Positions 8,801 through 14,622 of a DNA stretch of 14,700 nt are shown in pieces (the first letter of the stretch is position 1; the number at the start of each line of letters is the position of its first letter). The notes below the pieces were generated by a model, which was not told the DNA's origin, ran no database searches, and saw only the letters and a program-made list of their open reading frames with translations. Source of the stretch: UBA5232 sp964557565 (GTDB taxonomy: Bacteria; Patescibacteriota; Dojkabacteria; SC72); contig CAZLAH010000015.1 of the NCBI GenBank assembly GCA_964557565.1, positions 1 through 14,700 of the forward strand. The letters run 5' to 3'. Made by a program: the position numbers and the translations under genes.

Positions 8801-10340
8801 TTGGGATAACGTACATACAACTTACACTGTAGGAGCTTCTGATTCCTTTGTGTGGGATAGCCAAGATCCTCAAGATCCTACAGAGTTCATTTCTACAACA
8901 CATATTGAAAACAAACCATCTCGCGATAATGTTATAGAAGTATCTTTTAGTGGGGCTCATGATTTTGGTCTCAGTGGCGTAAAAGGTTACTACTATAGCT
9001 TCTCTCAATCTGAAGAAACTCCAGGTCAAACTAATTGGTTAAACTTTGATGAGACAACTGTTTCCAGTGATGCTTTACGAGATGGAACATACTATTTCAA
9101 CATACGAACAGTAGATAATGTCGGCAATATGACTTCAACAGCACATTTTGGTCCATTTATAATAGATACATTCGCCGCGGAAATAACGTGGGAACAACCA
9201 TTAGGAGGATTAGTGAATACGCCTAGAATGTTAAAAGCTTCTGCAAATGAAACTATGAATAACGTTAGATTTTTGTGGAAGTATGAAGATGGTGATTGGA
9301 ATGCAGGTGTAAACAGTAATTCAAAACAAACCAATTACGAATATGAATTCAACCCTACAGCAGATGGTACATATACATTAAGAGTACAAGGTAGAGATCT
9401 AGCATTAAACTGGAGTAAAGCAACACCAGATATAACAATAAATGTAGACAATACAGCTCCTGTACTTTCTCAAGTTGCTGATTTTTCACTTTTAGAAGGC
9501 GATTCCTTAGGAACAGCAACAACTGATATTTCTGAAATAAATGGTGTCTCAAAAGTATGTATAAATATTCCTGCATATAGCTACGAGCTCTGCGATGATA
9601 CAGTAGACCCATCGATATCAGATTACGATCTGATGCAATTCATAATCGACAATTTAGGAATAACAACAGTAAATACAACTGTTCTTCCCGTTGGAACTCA
9701 TGCAGTAGAGTACTATGTATACGATCTAGCCGGTAATAAATCAACAACAATGTCCACAGAAGTTGAGATCTTGAAGAACATTCCTTCAATAGAAATACTT
9801 GGGGCATCCTCAACTACTGTTGGGACACAGGTAACATTAACATCATCCACGACAAACGGTAATGCTCCTTTTACATACCTTTGGAGTGGTGCTTGTACAG
9901 GAACAGAATTTTCAACTTCATTAACACCAACAACTACAGGAGAGTATATTTGTACTCTTGAAGTAACGGATACTGATGGCGATACCTCAACTGAAACACA
10001 CACAATCTTGGTGGGAGAAGTTCTAGGAGATAGAGACGAGGCTGCGAGATCTTCTTCAACTGCATCCAGTACAAACCAAGCTTTAGGAACTGGTGGAGGA
10101 GAAAATATATACGCTCAAACCATAGAGGAGGAAGAGGAAACAACAAATGAGGACGAGCAGGTAATGTTAGAAGAAAAAGAGACAGTAGAAAACAACGAAG
10201 AAGAAGTCAAAGGTTTGGAAGATGAAGTTAAAGAAGAAAACCAAATTGATTGGCTTAAATATCTTTTGTATTCGTTACCTGTTTTCTTAATTCTCTTCTT
10301 GATATTAAGAAAAAGGAAAGAAGAAGAAAAACAATATTAA
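5805..10340 (+). CDS. Giant multidomain surface protein with Ig-like repeats and C-terminal membrane anchor
   Basis: This 1511-residue protein is predicted to be exported and anchored in the membrane, as an adhesin-like or cell-surface structural protein. Residues 1-33 form a signal peptide (basic start, hydrophobic core, cleavage near SLSAAEVFA). Residues 35-150 are Gly/Thr-rich and not recognised. A Big_2-like domain follows (about 151-227, with TVSVGEEVQYIATTDG and GKLTGTAMGSVTVIA). Ten Ig-like modules of 94-137 residues begin at a recurring D-x-TAP-like boundary at 228, 337, 454, 553, 690, 792, 899, 1017, 1120 and 1214. A PKD-like domain (1326-1403) comes next, then a Ser/Thr linker, a Glu-rich stalk (about 1430-1480), a transmembrane helix (about 1484-1502) and a basic tail RKRKEEEKQY. 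No LPxTG motif is present. Exactly ten cysteines occur, two in each of five domains. The ligand is unknown. The gene is followed by a terminator and has an unusual structured leader. Confidence 0.9.
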   Translation: MRKSFKLTLRQIFVSLFVALYTFVPSLSAAEVFAVSSTTYNGAVSGLVGMDDSGIVSGYTSGAYNTTLSANLTGIQDGQWATFNNGTISGDIAGSFAGGVNWNGFDTLSAEITGTGVTGYVYLIGYFTGGPGEFVGDFVTTSEPIDFATNINITGPGTVSVGEEVQYIATTDGASQEVAWTVWSGGSGDASINEETGKLTGTAMGSVTVIASALDGSLKTKKYSVTIVDSTAPTIPELLFPTNNQFVNSQDLYIDWAASTDNVTSQANLTYQYRLYSKDPNIYPSASFYGVTYTGTTRHPVAGFASGTGEHEYWYTVQAIDELGQESGFATPVKFTVDNTAPSTPSGIYFKDTDNNKNIQCGDLTNTKHLDVYWNAILGDPSFSHYEYSSFNAPNGSAGLVEKKFNTNYFNSSWWTVPTEGIYGVQLRAVDKAGNKSAWYGNTVGIENSCQFIVDWTNPTGSIDSIKYSNGTIQDKFVTNLNTPTILGSADDDHGVKNVQVKINGNLGIHNVASPGFWEVTFPNPIPDGTYTIETEIEDLAGNITTITKDITIDTVTPLATHTYFKNGNEIKSNIAYVKGINELTFTGEYTDTNPSSGLYSDSFAIFEAQDDGSFRFSANGKKSFCSWRKTPNLIDLTTYAGESYSFTNCTSSLPDGNYYMAHQIYDSATRKDIPSINQFRDVLGLNFVVDNVAPTTTFSADYSGMYFGEDILLEGISTDNNSLQSVFIEYKESSSSTWIPLFELQSGLGEKTYSWDSWWGPEVDGVYDIKAYATDLAGNIENSAYMYNVGFDRTAPIVRDINITMDYLRMYINGTLGFMVTAPVKDNLSGIDNKSCMVSINSDLGTNGTWQKGTYVRSLKTCIFAIGSQPDNKTLNINVSVSDNVGNIGYGDMVTRTSDSNLPTGEVNIEDNFYGPNGYNLDISGTADDTVSGVRKVSVSLKRNSDNKYWISSNLWLKTISPTLSFGTHNVLGTTDWSYNNMLPRLYNGVEYTVTPYIWDNVHTTYTVGASDSFVWDSQDPQDPTEFISTTHIENKPSRDNVIEVSFSGAHDFGLSGVKGYYYSFSQSEETPGQTNWLNFDETTVSSDALRDGTYYFNIRTVDNVGNMTSTAHFGPFIIDTFAAEITWEQPLGGLVNTPRMLKASANETMNNVRFLWKYEDGDWNAGVNSNSKQTNYEYEFNPTADGTYTLRVQGRDLALNWSKATPDITINVDNTAPVLSQVADFSLLEGDSLGTATTDISEINGVSKVCINIPAYSYELCDDTVDPSISDYDLMQFIIDNLGITTVNTTVLPVGTHAVEYYVYDLAGNKSTTMSTEVEILKNIPSIEILGASSTTVGTQVTLTSSTTNGNAPFTYLWSGACTGTEFSTSLTPTTTGEYICTLEVTDTDGDTSTETHTILVGEVLGDRDEAARSSSTASSTNQALGTGGGENIYAQTIEEEEETTNEDEQVMLEEKETVENNEEEVKGLEDEVKEENQIDWLKYLLYSLPVFLILFLILRKRKEEEKQY

Positions 10341-10361
10341 AAATATCCAAAGCCTAAGGGG

Positions 10362-10387
10362 AATGCACAGTGTCTCTGTGCATTTTT
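10362..10387 (+). terminator. Rho-independent terminator after the surface protein gene
   Basis: AATGCACAG (10362-10370) and CTGTGCATT (10376-10384) form a perfect 9-bp stem with loop TGTCT, running directly into a T tract (10383-10387). It lies 21 bp after the stop codon. No T tract exists on the other side, so it acts only on plus-strand transcripts. Confidence 0.9.
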
Positions 10388-10388
10388 C

Positions 10389-10417
10389 TTCAACTACTGC
10401 ATATCTAATGATATAAT
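10389..10417 (+). promoter_or_regulatory. Promoter candidate for the 48-codon small gene (leaderless type)
   Basis: A perfect TATAAT (10412-10417) ends 6 nt before the ATG at 10424. At 17 bp upstream is TTCAAC (10389-10394), a weak -35 with three of six matches. The start site would fall on the ATG. Position directly after the terminator supports an independent promoter. Confidence 0.5.
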
Positions 10418-10423
10418 CAAGAT

Positions 10424-10570
10424 ATGAAAATACTTTTCTTGTTGCTTACAATACTAAATATGATATTCATATCTACATCAGATTTAAATGATGAATATCC
10501 ACTAGATACATCTGAAGACATACTAACAGAAGGTATTTCTGATGCTACATATATTGTAGAAGAAAAGTAG
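10424..10570 (+). CDS. Small secreted or membrane-attached peptide, 48 aa, unknown
   Basis: The open frame codes for 48 residues starting MKILFLLLTILNMIFISTS and ending in TAG. The first 18 or so residues are a short hydrophobic segment with one Lys, like a signal peptide or a membrane anchor. The remaining 29 are polar and strongly acidic (DLNDEYPLDTSEDILTEGIS and on to IVEEK), with no cysteine. It resembles no family I recognise. Support for it being a gene comes from its placement between a terminator and the next promoter, a perfect -10 six bases before the ATG as in its neighbours, the clear two-part composition, and AT-rich codon choice like neighbouring genes. It could instead be the remnant of a longer membrane protein. 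Confidence 0.55.
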   Translation: MKILFLLLTILNMIFISTSDLNDEYPLDTSEDILTEGISDATYIVEEK

Positions 10571-10578
10571 TATATATT

Positions 10579-10607
10579 TTGTCATCCTCCACTTTTTGAG
10601 TTACAAT
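10579..10607 (+). promoter_or_regulatory. Promoter of the PAP2-like gene (leaderless type)
   Basis: TTGTCA (10579-10584, five of six) is followed after exactly 17 bp by TACAAT (10602-10607, five of six), and the ATG at 10613 follows after 5 nt. Transcription would begin at or next to the start codon. Confidence 0.7.
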
Positions 10608-10612
10608 GGACA

Positions 10613-11179
10613 ATGCTCAAAAAGAAATTAGCTAGAATAGTCTCAGAAATATCAAACGGATTCCTAACAATGATACTAACACCACTAGTATCCATAATGT
10701 TTTCTACAGCAAGCATCAAGGACAAAATAATACTCACCTCAGCATACCTCCTCATCCCTACACTCCCCTATCTTGTACTAAGAAAATTGGGCAAGATATC
10801 AGACTACGAGCTTACTAACAGAAAAGAAAGACCACCATACTTTTTCTCACTCTCCATACTCTTCGGCATTGCTTTTCTGACAATTTCAAACTTACAAATA
10901 CACACCCTCACATCAATATCACTAAACATATTCATAGTATCTACAGTAATATCATTCATTACACTCTTCTGGAAAATATCAGGACACCTCACATACTCAA
11001 CACTCCTCTTTGTGACATTGGTTTACATCTTTAACTCGCCATACCTACTACTTTTGTTCCTCTTTACCCCATTCATAGCTTGGTCAAGGATAGTGTTAGA
11101 AAAACACACACTAACACAAACCGTACTAGGAACACTCCTTACACTTCTAATTTCCATTCTCATTTACTGGGGTTTTTGA
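10613..11179 (+). CDS. PAP2-like integral membrane protein (atypical lipid phosphatase family)
   Basis: The 188-residue protein is mostly hydrophobic, with about five or six transmembrane segments. It resembles the PAP2 (phosphatidic acid phosphatase type 2) family, whose members remove phosphate from lipids such as undecaprenyl pyrophosphate or phosphatidate. Three family motifs are recognisable: RP at 73-74 in TNRKERPPYF, SGH at 123-125, and SR-x5-H at 158-165 (SRIVLEKH). The catalytic and transition-state His residues (125, 165) are therefore present. Two positions deviate: the Lys of the first motif K-x6-RP is Glu66 (though Lys71 is near), and the Asp three residues after the last His is Gln169. 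Divergent PAP2 relatives with such changes exist, so activity is possible but uncertain. Its TGA stop is followed at once by TAG and abuts the gatA promoter. Confidence 0.7.
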   Translation: MLKKKLARIVSEISNGFLTMILTPLVSIMFSTASIKDKIILTSAYLLIPTLPYLVLRKLGKISDYELTNRKERPPYFFSLSILFGIAFLTISNLQIHTLTSISLNIFIVSTVISFITLFWKISGHLTYSTLLFVTLVYIFNSPYLLLLFLFTPFIAWSRIVLEKHTLTQTVLGTLLTLLISILIYWGF

Positions 11180-11185
11180 TAGAAT
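11157..11185 (+). promoter_or_regulatory. Extended -10 promoter candidate for gatA
   Basis: TTCTCA (11157-11162, four of six) is 17 bp from TAGAAT (11180-11185), which carries the extended -10 TG at 11177-11178. That TG is part of the TGA stop of the PAP2-like gene. The ATG at 11194 follows 8 nt after the -10, giving a leader of about 2 nt. Confidence 0.55.
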
Positions 11186-11193
11186 ACAACATA

Positions 11194-12642
11194 ATGAATC
11201 TAACAATAACTGAATTAAAAGAAAAACTCCTTAAAAAAGAAATATCTGCATTAGAAATAGTTAACTACTACCTAAAAAGGATAGATGACTTAGATTCTAA
11301 ACTTAATTCCTACATTACTGTAAATACAGAACTTTCTATATCCAAAGCAAAAGAGTTTGACAATAACTTCGAGAAATACAAAGAAAAGAAACTAGCTGGT
11401 ATACCAATATCTGTAAAAGACGTATTCTCTACAAAAGATATACTAACTACATGTGCATCACACATACTAGATGGATATTTACCTGTATACAATGCAACAG
11501 TAATTCAGAAGATTTTAGATGAAGAAGTAATACTACTTGGGAAAACAAATCTTGATCAGTTCTGTCATGGATCAGGTACAGCTACATCATGCTACGGACC
11601 CTCTAGAAACCCCTGGAACTTAGAAACATTACCAGGAGGATCAAGTGGTGGTTCTGCTGCTTCTCTTGCTGCAGACCTCTGTACAGGGACTCTAGGAACA
11701 GAAACAGCAGGCTCTCTAAGATTACCTGCATCATGGTGTGGATTGGTAGGTATAAAGCCAACATATGGAAGAGTATCTAGATATGGAGTATTAGCAATGG
11801 GATCATCCTTAGATTGTCCAGGACCAATTGCTAAGAGCGTAGAAGATGGAGCGTATCTTCTCTCTGTCATAGCTGGACATGATTCAAATGATCAAACATC
11901 TTCCAAACTTCCAGTTCCTGACTACTACAAAGATTTAGATGCTGATTCTGTTAAAAATATGAAAGTAGCTTTACCAAAAGAATTCCTTGAATTGCAACTT
12001 GAAGAAGGAGTTAGAAAGAACTTCTTAAACAGTATTGAGATACTAAGAAAAAAAGGTGTAACTGTAGAAGAAGTAAGTGTAATGGATCCTAAATTTGGTA
12101 TAGCTGTATATACCATAACTTGTAGAAGTGAAGTATCCTCGAATCTTGCAAGATATGATGGTACAAGATTTGGATTAGAAGGAAGTAAGAATGGAAGTAT
12201 AAAGGAGCTGTACGAATCAACAAGAGGAGAAGGATTTGGTCCTGAAGCAAAACGAAGAGTAATGACAGGTACATTCTCCCTTTCAGCAGGATATGCAGAT
12301 GAATATTTTAGAAAATCAGAACAGGTTAGACAATTAATTAAAGAAGATTTAGACAATATTCTATCTAAATATGATGCAATAGTAGCTCCTACTACACCGT
12401 CAATAGCACTAACAGACAAAGATGCAGAGAATCCTCTCTTTGGAGAATTAGCAGATGTTTTAGCAGAGGGTAGTTCAGAGGCAGGATTACCAGGCATTAC
12501 AATACCTTCTGGTCTTTCAGAAAATATGCCCACAGGTATTCAGTTCATTGGTAGACATTTTGGAGAACAAACTATATTGAATTTAGCATATGCTTTAGAA
12601 AAAGATCTAGGAAGGTTGATACTAGATACAGGTAAGATATAA
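11194..12642 (+). CDS. gatA: Glutamyl/aspartyl-tRNA(Gln/Asn) amidotransferase subunit A
   Basis: GatA releases ammonia from glutamine for the GatCAB complex, which converts Glu-tRNA(Gln) (and often Asp-tRNA(Asn)) to the amidated form where GlnRS or AsnRS is lacking. The 482 residues match GatA (about 485). The amidase triad is complete with exact family spacing: Lys75 in ISVKDVF, Ser150 in PGGSSGGSAA and Ser174 in AGSLRLPAS. Further GatA marks are GLVGIKPTYGRVSRYGV, SSNLARYDGTRFG, RRVMTGTFSLSAGY and EAGLPGITIPSG. Deviations include DQFCHGSGTATSCYG where GatA usually has DEFAMGSSTENSAFG, and GTETAGSLRLPAS for GTDTGGSIRQPAS. I chose 11194, where the conserved N-terminus begins; a longer frame from 11080 would overlap the PAP2-like gene. 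gatB and gatC are not in the window. A simple amidase is the alternative, less likely. Confidence 0.92.
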   Translation: MNLTITELKEKLLKKEISALEIVNYYLKRIDDLDSKLNSYITVNTELSISKAKEFDNNFEKYKEKKLAGIPISVKDVFSTKDILTTCASHILDGYLPVYNATVIQKILDEEVILLGKTNLDQFCHGSGTATSCYGPSRNPWNLETLPGGSSGGSAASLAADLCTGTLGTETAGSLRLPASWCGLVGIKPTYGRVSRYGVLAMGSSLDCPGPIAKSVEDGAYLLSVIAGHDSNDQTSSKLPVPDYYKDLDADSVKNMKVALPKEFLELQLEEGVRKNFLNSIEILRKKGVTVEEVSVMDPKFGIAVYTITCRSEVSSNLARYDGTRFGLEGSKNGSIKELYESTRGEGFGPEAKRRVMTGTFSLSAGYADEYFRKSEQVRQLIKEDLDNILSKYDAIVAPTTPSIALTDKDAENPLFGELADVLAEGSSEAGLPGITIPSGLSENMPTGIQFIGRHFGEQTILNLAYALEKDLGRLILDTGKI

Positions 12643-12643
12643 T
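12616..12643 (+). promoter_or_regulatory. Promoter of the GH18 gene inside the 3' end of gatA (leaderless type)
   Basis: TTGATA (12616-12621, five of six) and a perfect TATAAT (12638-12643) are 16 bp apart, and the ATG at 12650 follows after 6 nt. The gatA stop codon TAA (12640-12642) is part of the TATAAT. This is the best promoter match in the window. Confidence 0.75.
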
Positions 12644-12649
12644 TAAAGA

Positions 12650-13783
12650 ATGAAAATATTAAAACTGCTCTCCATATTTGGAATGCTCCTTGGTATATCA
12701 CTAATATCACTTTCCATATACCTTCTTACACTTAAAGAAGAAACTCCTGTAAAACCAGACACAGAAATATCTCAAGATAATCAGATAGAAGAAGTAAATG
12801 AAGAAGAAAATATTACGGAGGAAGTTATAGTTGAAGAAGAAAGCGTTGAACTTCTCGAATCAGGTTGGATACCTAATTGGACTTTTGATACAGGTATCAC
12901 AAGCTTGGAGAACAATATTGATATCATAGATGAAGTAAACCCTGTACTATATACAATTAATAGCGATGGTTCTTTAGGGGGTCGAAATGTTTCAGAAAAA
13001 AATATTCAACAACTTCAAGCTATTGCTAATGAAAACAGTATTTTAGTAATACCAACTATTGGATCGTATGATTTCGATAGTACAACTTCTTTGTTAAATA
13101 GTACATCTGCTTACAAAGCAAATATATCTTCTCTTGTTTCTGAGATTGAGAAATATGATTTTGATGGTATTGATCTAGACTATGAGCAAGTACAAAGTAA
13201 GTACAAAGATGCATATATATTGTACCTAACTGAACTAAAGGAGCAATTAAGTAAAAAAGGAAAGATTCTTTCAGTAACTGTATTTGCCCAATGGGAAGAC
13301 GCTGAATACGCAGAGAACAAGGAAACAGTACTCGTCCAAGACTATGAAGAGATTGGAAAGATAGCTGACAGAGTAAAAATCATGGCATATGACTATACTG
13401 ATTCTACTTCTGCAAAACCTGGACCAATTGGACCAATATCTTGGATAGAGGATGTTCTTAAATATTCAATTACCAGAATACCGAAAGAAAAAATATATCT
13501 TGGTGTTCATTTGTATGCATATGAATGGATTGGTACTGAAGTAAAAGCTCTGACATATGCAAGTGCAAAAAATATATTAGATACTGTGAATATATTGTCC
13601 TCTTTTAAAAAAGATATTGGCGAGGGATACGCAAAGTTCTCTTGTGTAAATGGCACTAAAACATGTGAGATGTATTTTCAAAACAAAGAGGGCATAAATA
13701 TGCGAAGGGATCTTGCACAAGAATATGGTATACAAGGTATATCATATTGGAAACTTGGTGGTGAGTTGGATATATTAAAATAG
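12650..13783 (+). CDS. Membrane-anchored GH18-family glycoside hydrolase (YaaH/SleL-like)
   Basis: The 377-residue protein has an N-terminal hydrophobic anchor (about residues 5-27), a Glu-rich spacer (about 30-68) and a GH18 TIM-barrel. The catalytic motif DGIDLDYE occupies 172-179, with Glu179 as the acid/base and Asp175 and Asp177 present, so the enzyme looks competent. Other GH18 signatures are SGWIPNWTFD at the start of the barrel, VIPTIGS, KIMAYDYTD, YLGVHLYAYEW and a terminal GISYWKLGGE. The fold and strand motifs resemble spore-germination enzymes of the YaaH/SleL type, which act on N-acetylglucosamine bonds in peptidoglycan. No LysM domain is present; the membrane helix would hold it at the surface instead. 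Two extracellular cysteines (FSCVNGTKTCEM) may form a disulfide. It overlaps the convergent GerMN gene by 9 bp. The substrate is inferred. Confidence 0.88.
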   Translation: MKILKLLSIFGMLLGISLISLSIYLLTLKEETPVKPDTEISQDNQIEEVNEEENITEEVIVEEESVELLESGWIPNWTFDTGITSLENNIDIIDEVNPVLYTINSDGSLGGRNVSEKNIQQLQAIANENSILVIPTIGSYDFDSTTSLLNSTSAYKANISSLVSEIEKYDFDGIDLDYEQVQSKYKDAYILYLTELKEQLSKKGKILSVTVFAQWEDAEYAENKETVLVQDYEEIGKIADRVKIMAYDYTDSTSAKPGPIGPISWIEDVLKYSITRIPKEKIYLGVHLYAYEWIGTEVKALTYASAKNILDTVNILSSFKKDIGEGYAKFSCVNGTKTCEMYFQNKEGINMRRDLAQEYGIQGISYWKLGGELDILK

Positions 13784-14590
13784 ATTACCGTTAAAATATA
13801 TCTTTACATCATTTACCCCTTCTATCTCTTTCATAGTATGAGATATCTGTGACCTTATTCTTGATTTTACACATTCATCTTCTATCTCCCCTATCAACTC
13901 AGATATCATTTCAACATGTACTATACCATCGGCAATTCTTAGAGATTTTAATTCTGTGTCTTCTGGTATAGAAGAGAAGTATCCTTCTTCTTTTTCTGGT
14001 TCAATCGGTTGGAGAAGTAAAATTCCCAAAGAAGCTCTTCCGATGCCAACAGTCTCAGGAATGTTTCTCTCAAGAAGATATGTTGTATCACAGTTTAAGG
14101 AATTAGGATCTTTTTTTGTATTTCCGTAATATACTTTGACTGTACTTTTCTCCAAAGAAGCAACACACGATGTACTGAATGTTACAGGTATTCTGAAAAT
14201 ATCGTCATTACCGCTCAAAACTATTTCCCCACTACCTATACAACCACTTTTACAAACAACTGTAGAATTGAAAGTTTTTAAACCATCTGATTTCCAATCT
14301 TCTTCTGAGAAGGCTAGTGTTCTAAAGACTTCTTCACCATTAACTAGTATAGAGAGAGGGAATGATCCATCTGTATACCATGTATTTGGTACTTGTCCGG
14401 TTACTTCAAATTCACAGCTTACTTCTGTGTTTGGTAATGGGTATTCTAATGTGATTTTTTCTCCTTTTTCTGTTTTTGGAGTATTTAGATCGTTTCTATT
14501 TGCAAGAAAAAAATAAACAAGAGCAAAGGAAATTGTAAACAAACATAGAAGAAGTAATATTGCTGTTTTTTTAGATAGCTTTATTTTCAT
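13775..14590 (-). CDS. Membrane-anchored Gmad2-GerMN domain protein
   Basis: The 271-residue protein has one N-terminal transmembrane segment (about 9-29), a Gmad2 immunoglobulin-like domain (about 46-140, beginning ITLEYPLPN and carrying FEVTGQVPNTWYTDGSFP) and a GerMN domain (149-271). GerMN hallmarks are VKVYYGN, the LLLQPIEPEKEEG stretch, SSIPEDTELKSL, DGIVHVEM and the ending GVNDVKIYFNG. GerMN and Gmad2 are known from Bacillus GerM, a sporulation and germination lipoprotein; they also occur in non-spore-formers with unclear roles, probably binding cell wall or protein partners. Here Gmad2 precedes GerMN, the opposite of the order I associate with many GerMN-Gmad2 proteins. There are six cysteines outside the membrane. 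I took the ATG at 14590; the in-frame ATG at 14653 lies within tRNA-Lys. Its neighbour is a convergent GH18 enzyme. Confidence 0.88.
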   Translation of the reverse strand: MKIKLSKKTAILLLLCLFTISFALVYFFLANRNDLNTPKTEKGEKITLEYPLPNTEVSCEFEVTGQVPNTWYTDGSFPLSILVNGEEVFRTLAFSEEDWKSDGLKTFNSTVVCKSGCIGSGEIVLSGNDDIFRIPVTFSTSCVASLEKSTVKVYYGNTKKDPNSLNCDTTYLLERNIPETVGIGRASLGILLLQPIEPEKEEGYFSSIPEDTELKSLRIADGIVHVEMISELIGEIEDECVKSRIRSQISHTMKEIEGVNDVKIYFNGNLF

Positions 14591-14599
14591 AATACAAAA

Positions 14600-14605
14600 A
14601 GTATA
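14600..14605 (-). promoter_or_regulatory. -10 candidate for the Gmad2-GerMN gene
   Basis: On the minus strand TATACT (14605-14600) lies 9 nt before the ATG at 14590, giving a leader of about 3 nt. The 17-bp spaced -35 (TCACCA) would overlap the encoded CCA end of tRNA-Lys and is weak. Read-through from the tRNA promoter, with processing at the tRNA 3' end, is an alternative. Confidence 0.35.
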
Positions 14606-14622
14606 CACTATCTTATGGGAAA

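Noticed and set aside
11177..11182. Possible recoding of TGA (as Gly, known from some CPR lineages), because TGA is followed at once by TAG
   Set aside because: All long genes are intact without any internal TGA, so TGA is not a sense codon here. The tandem stop adds at most one residue.
11925..12533. 202-codon open frame on the minus strand within gatA
   Set aside because: gatA is a clear conserved gene over the same bases; the antisense product shows no motif or domain. It is a by-product of gatA codon usage.
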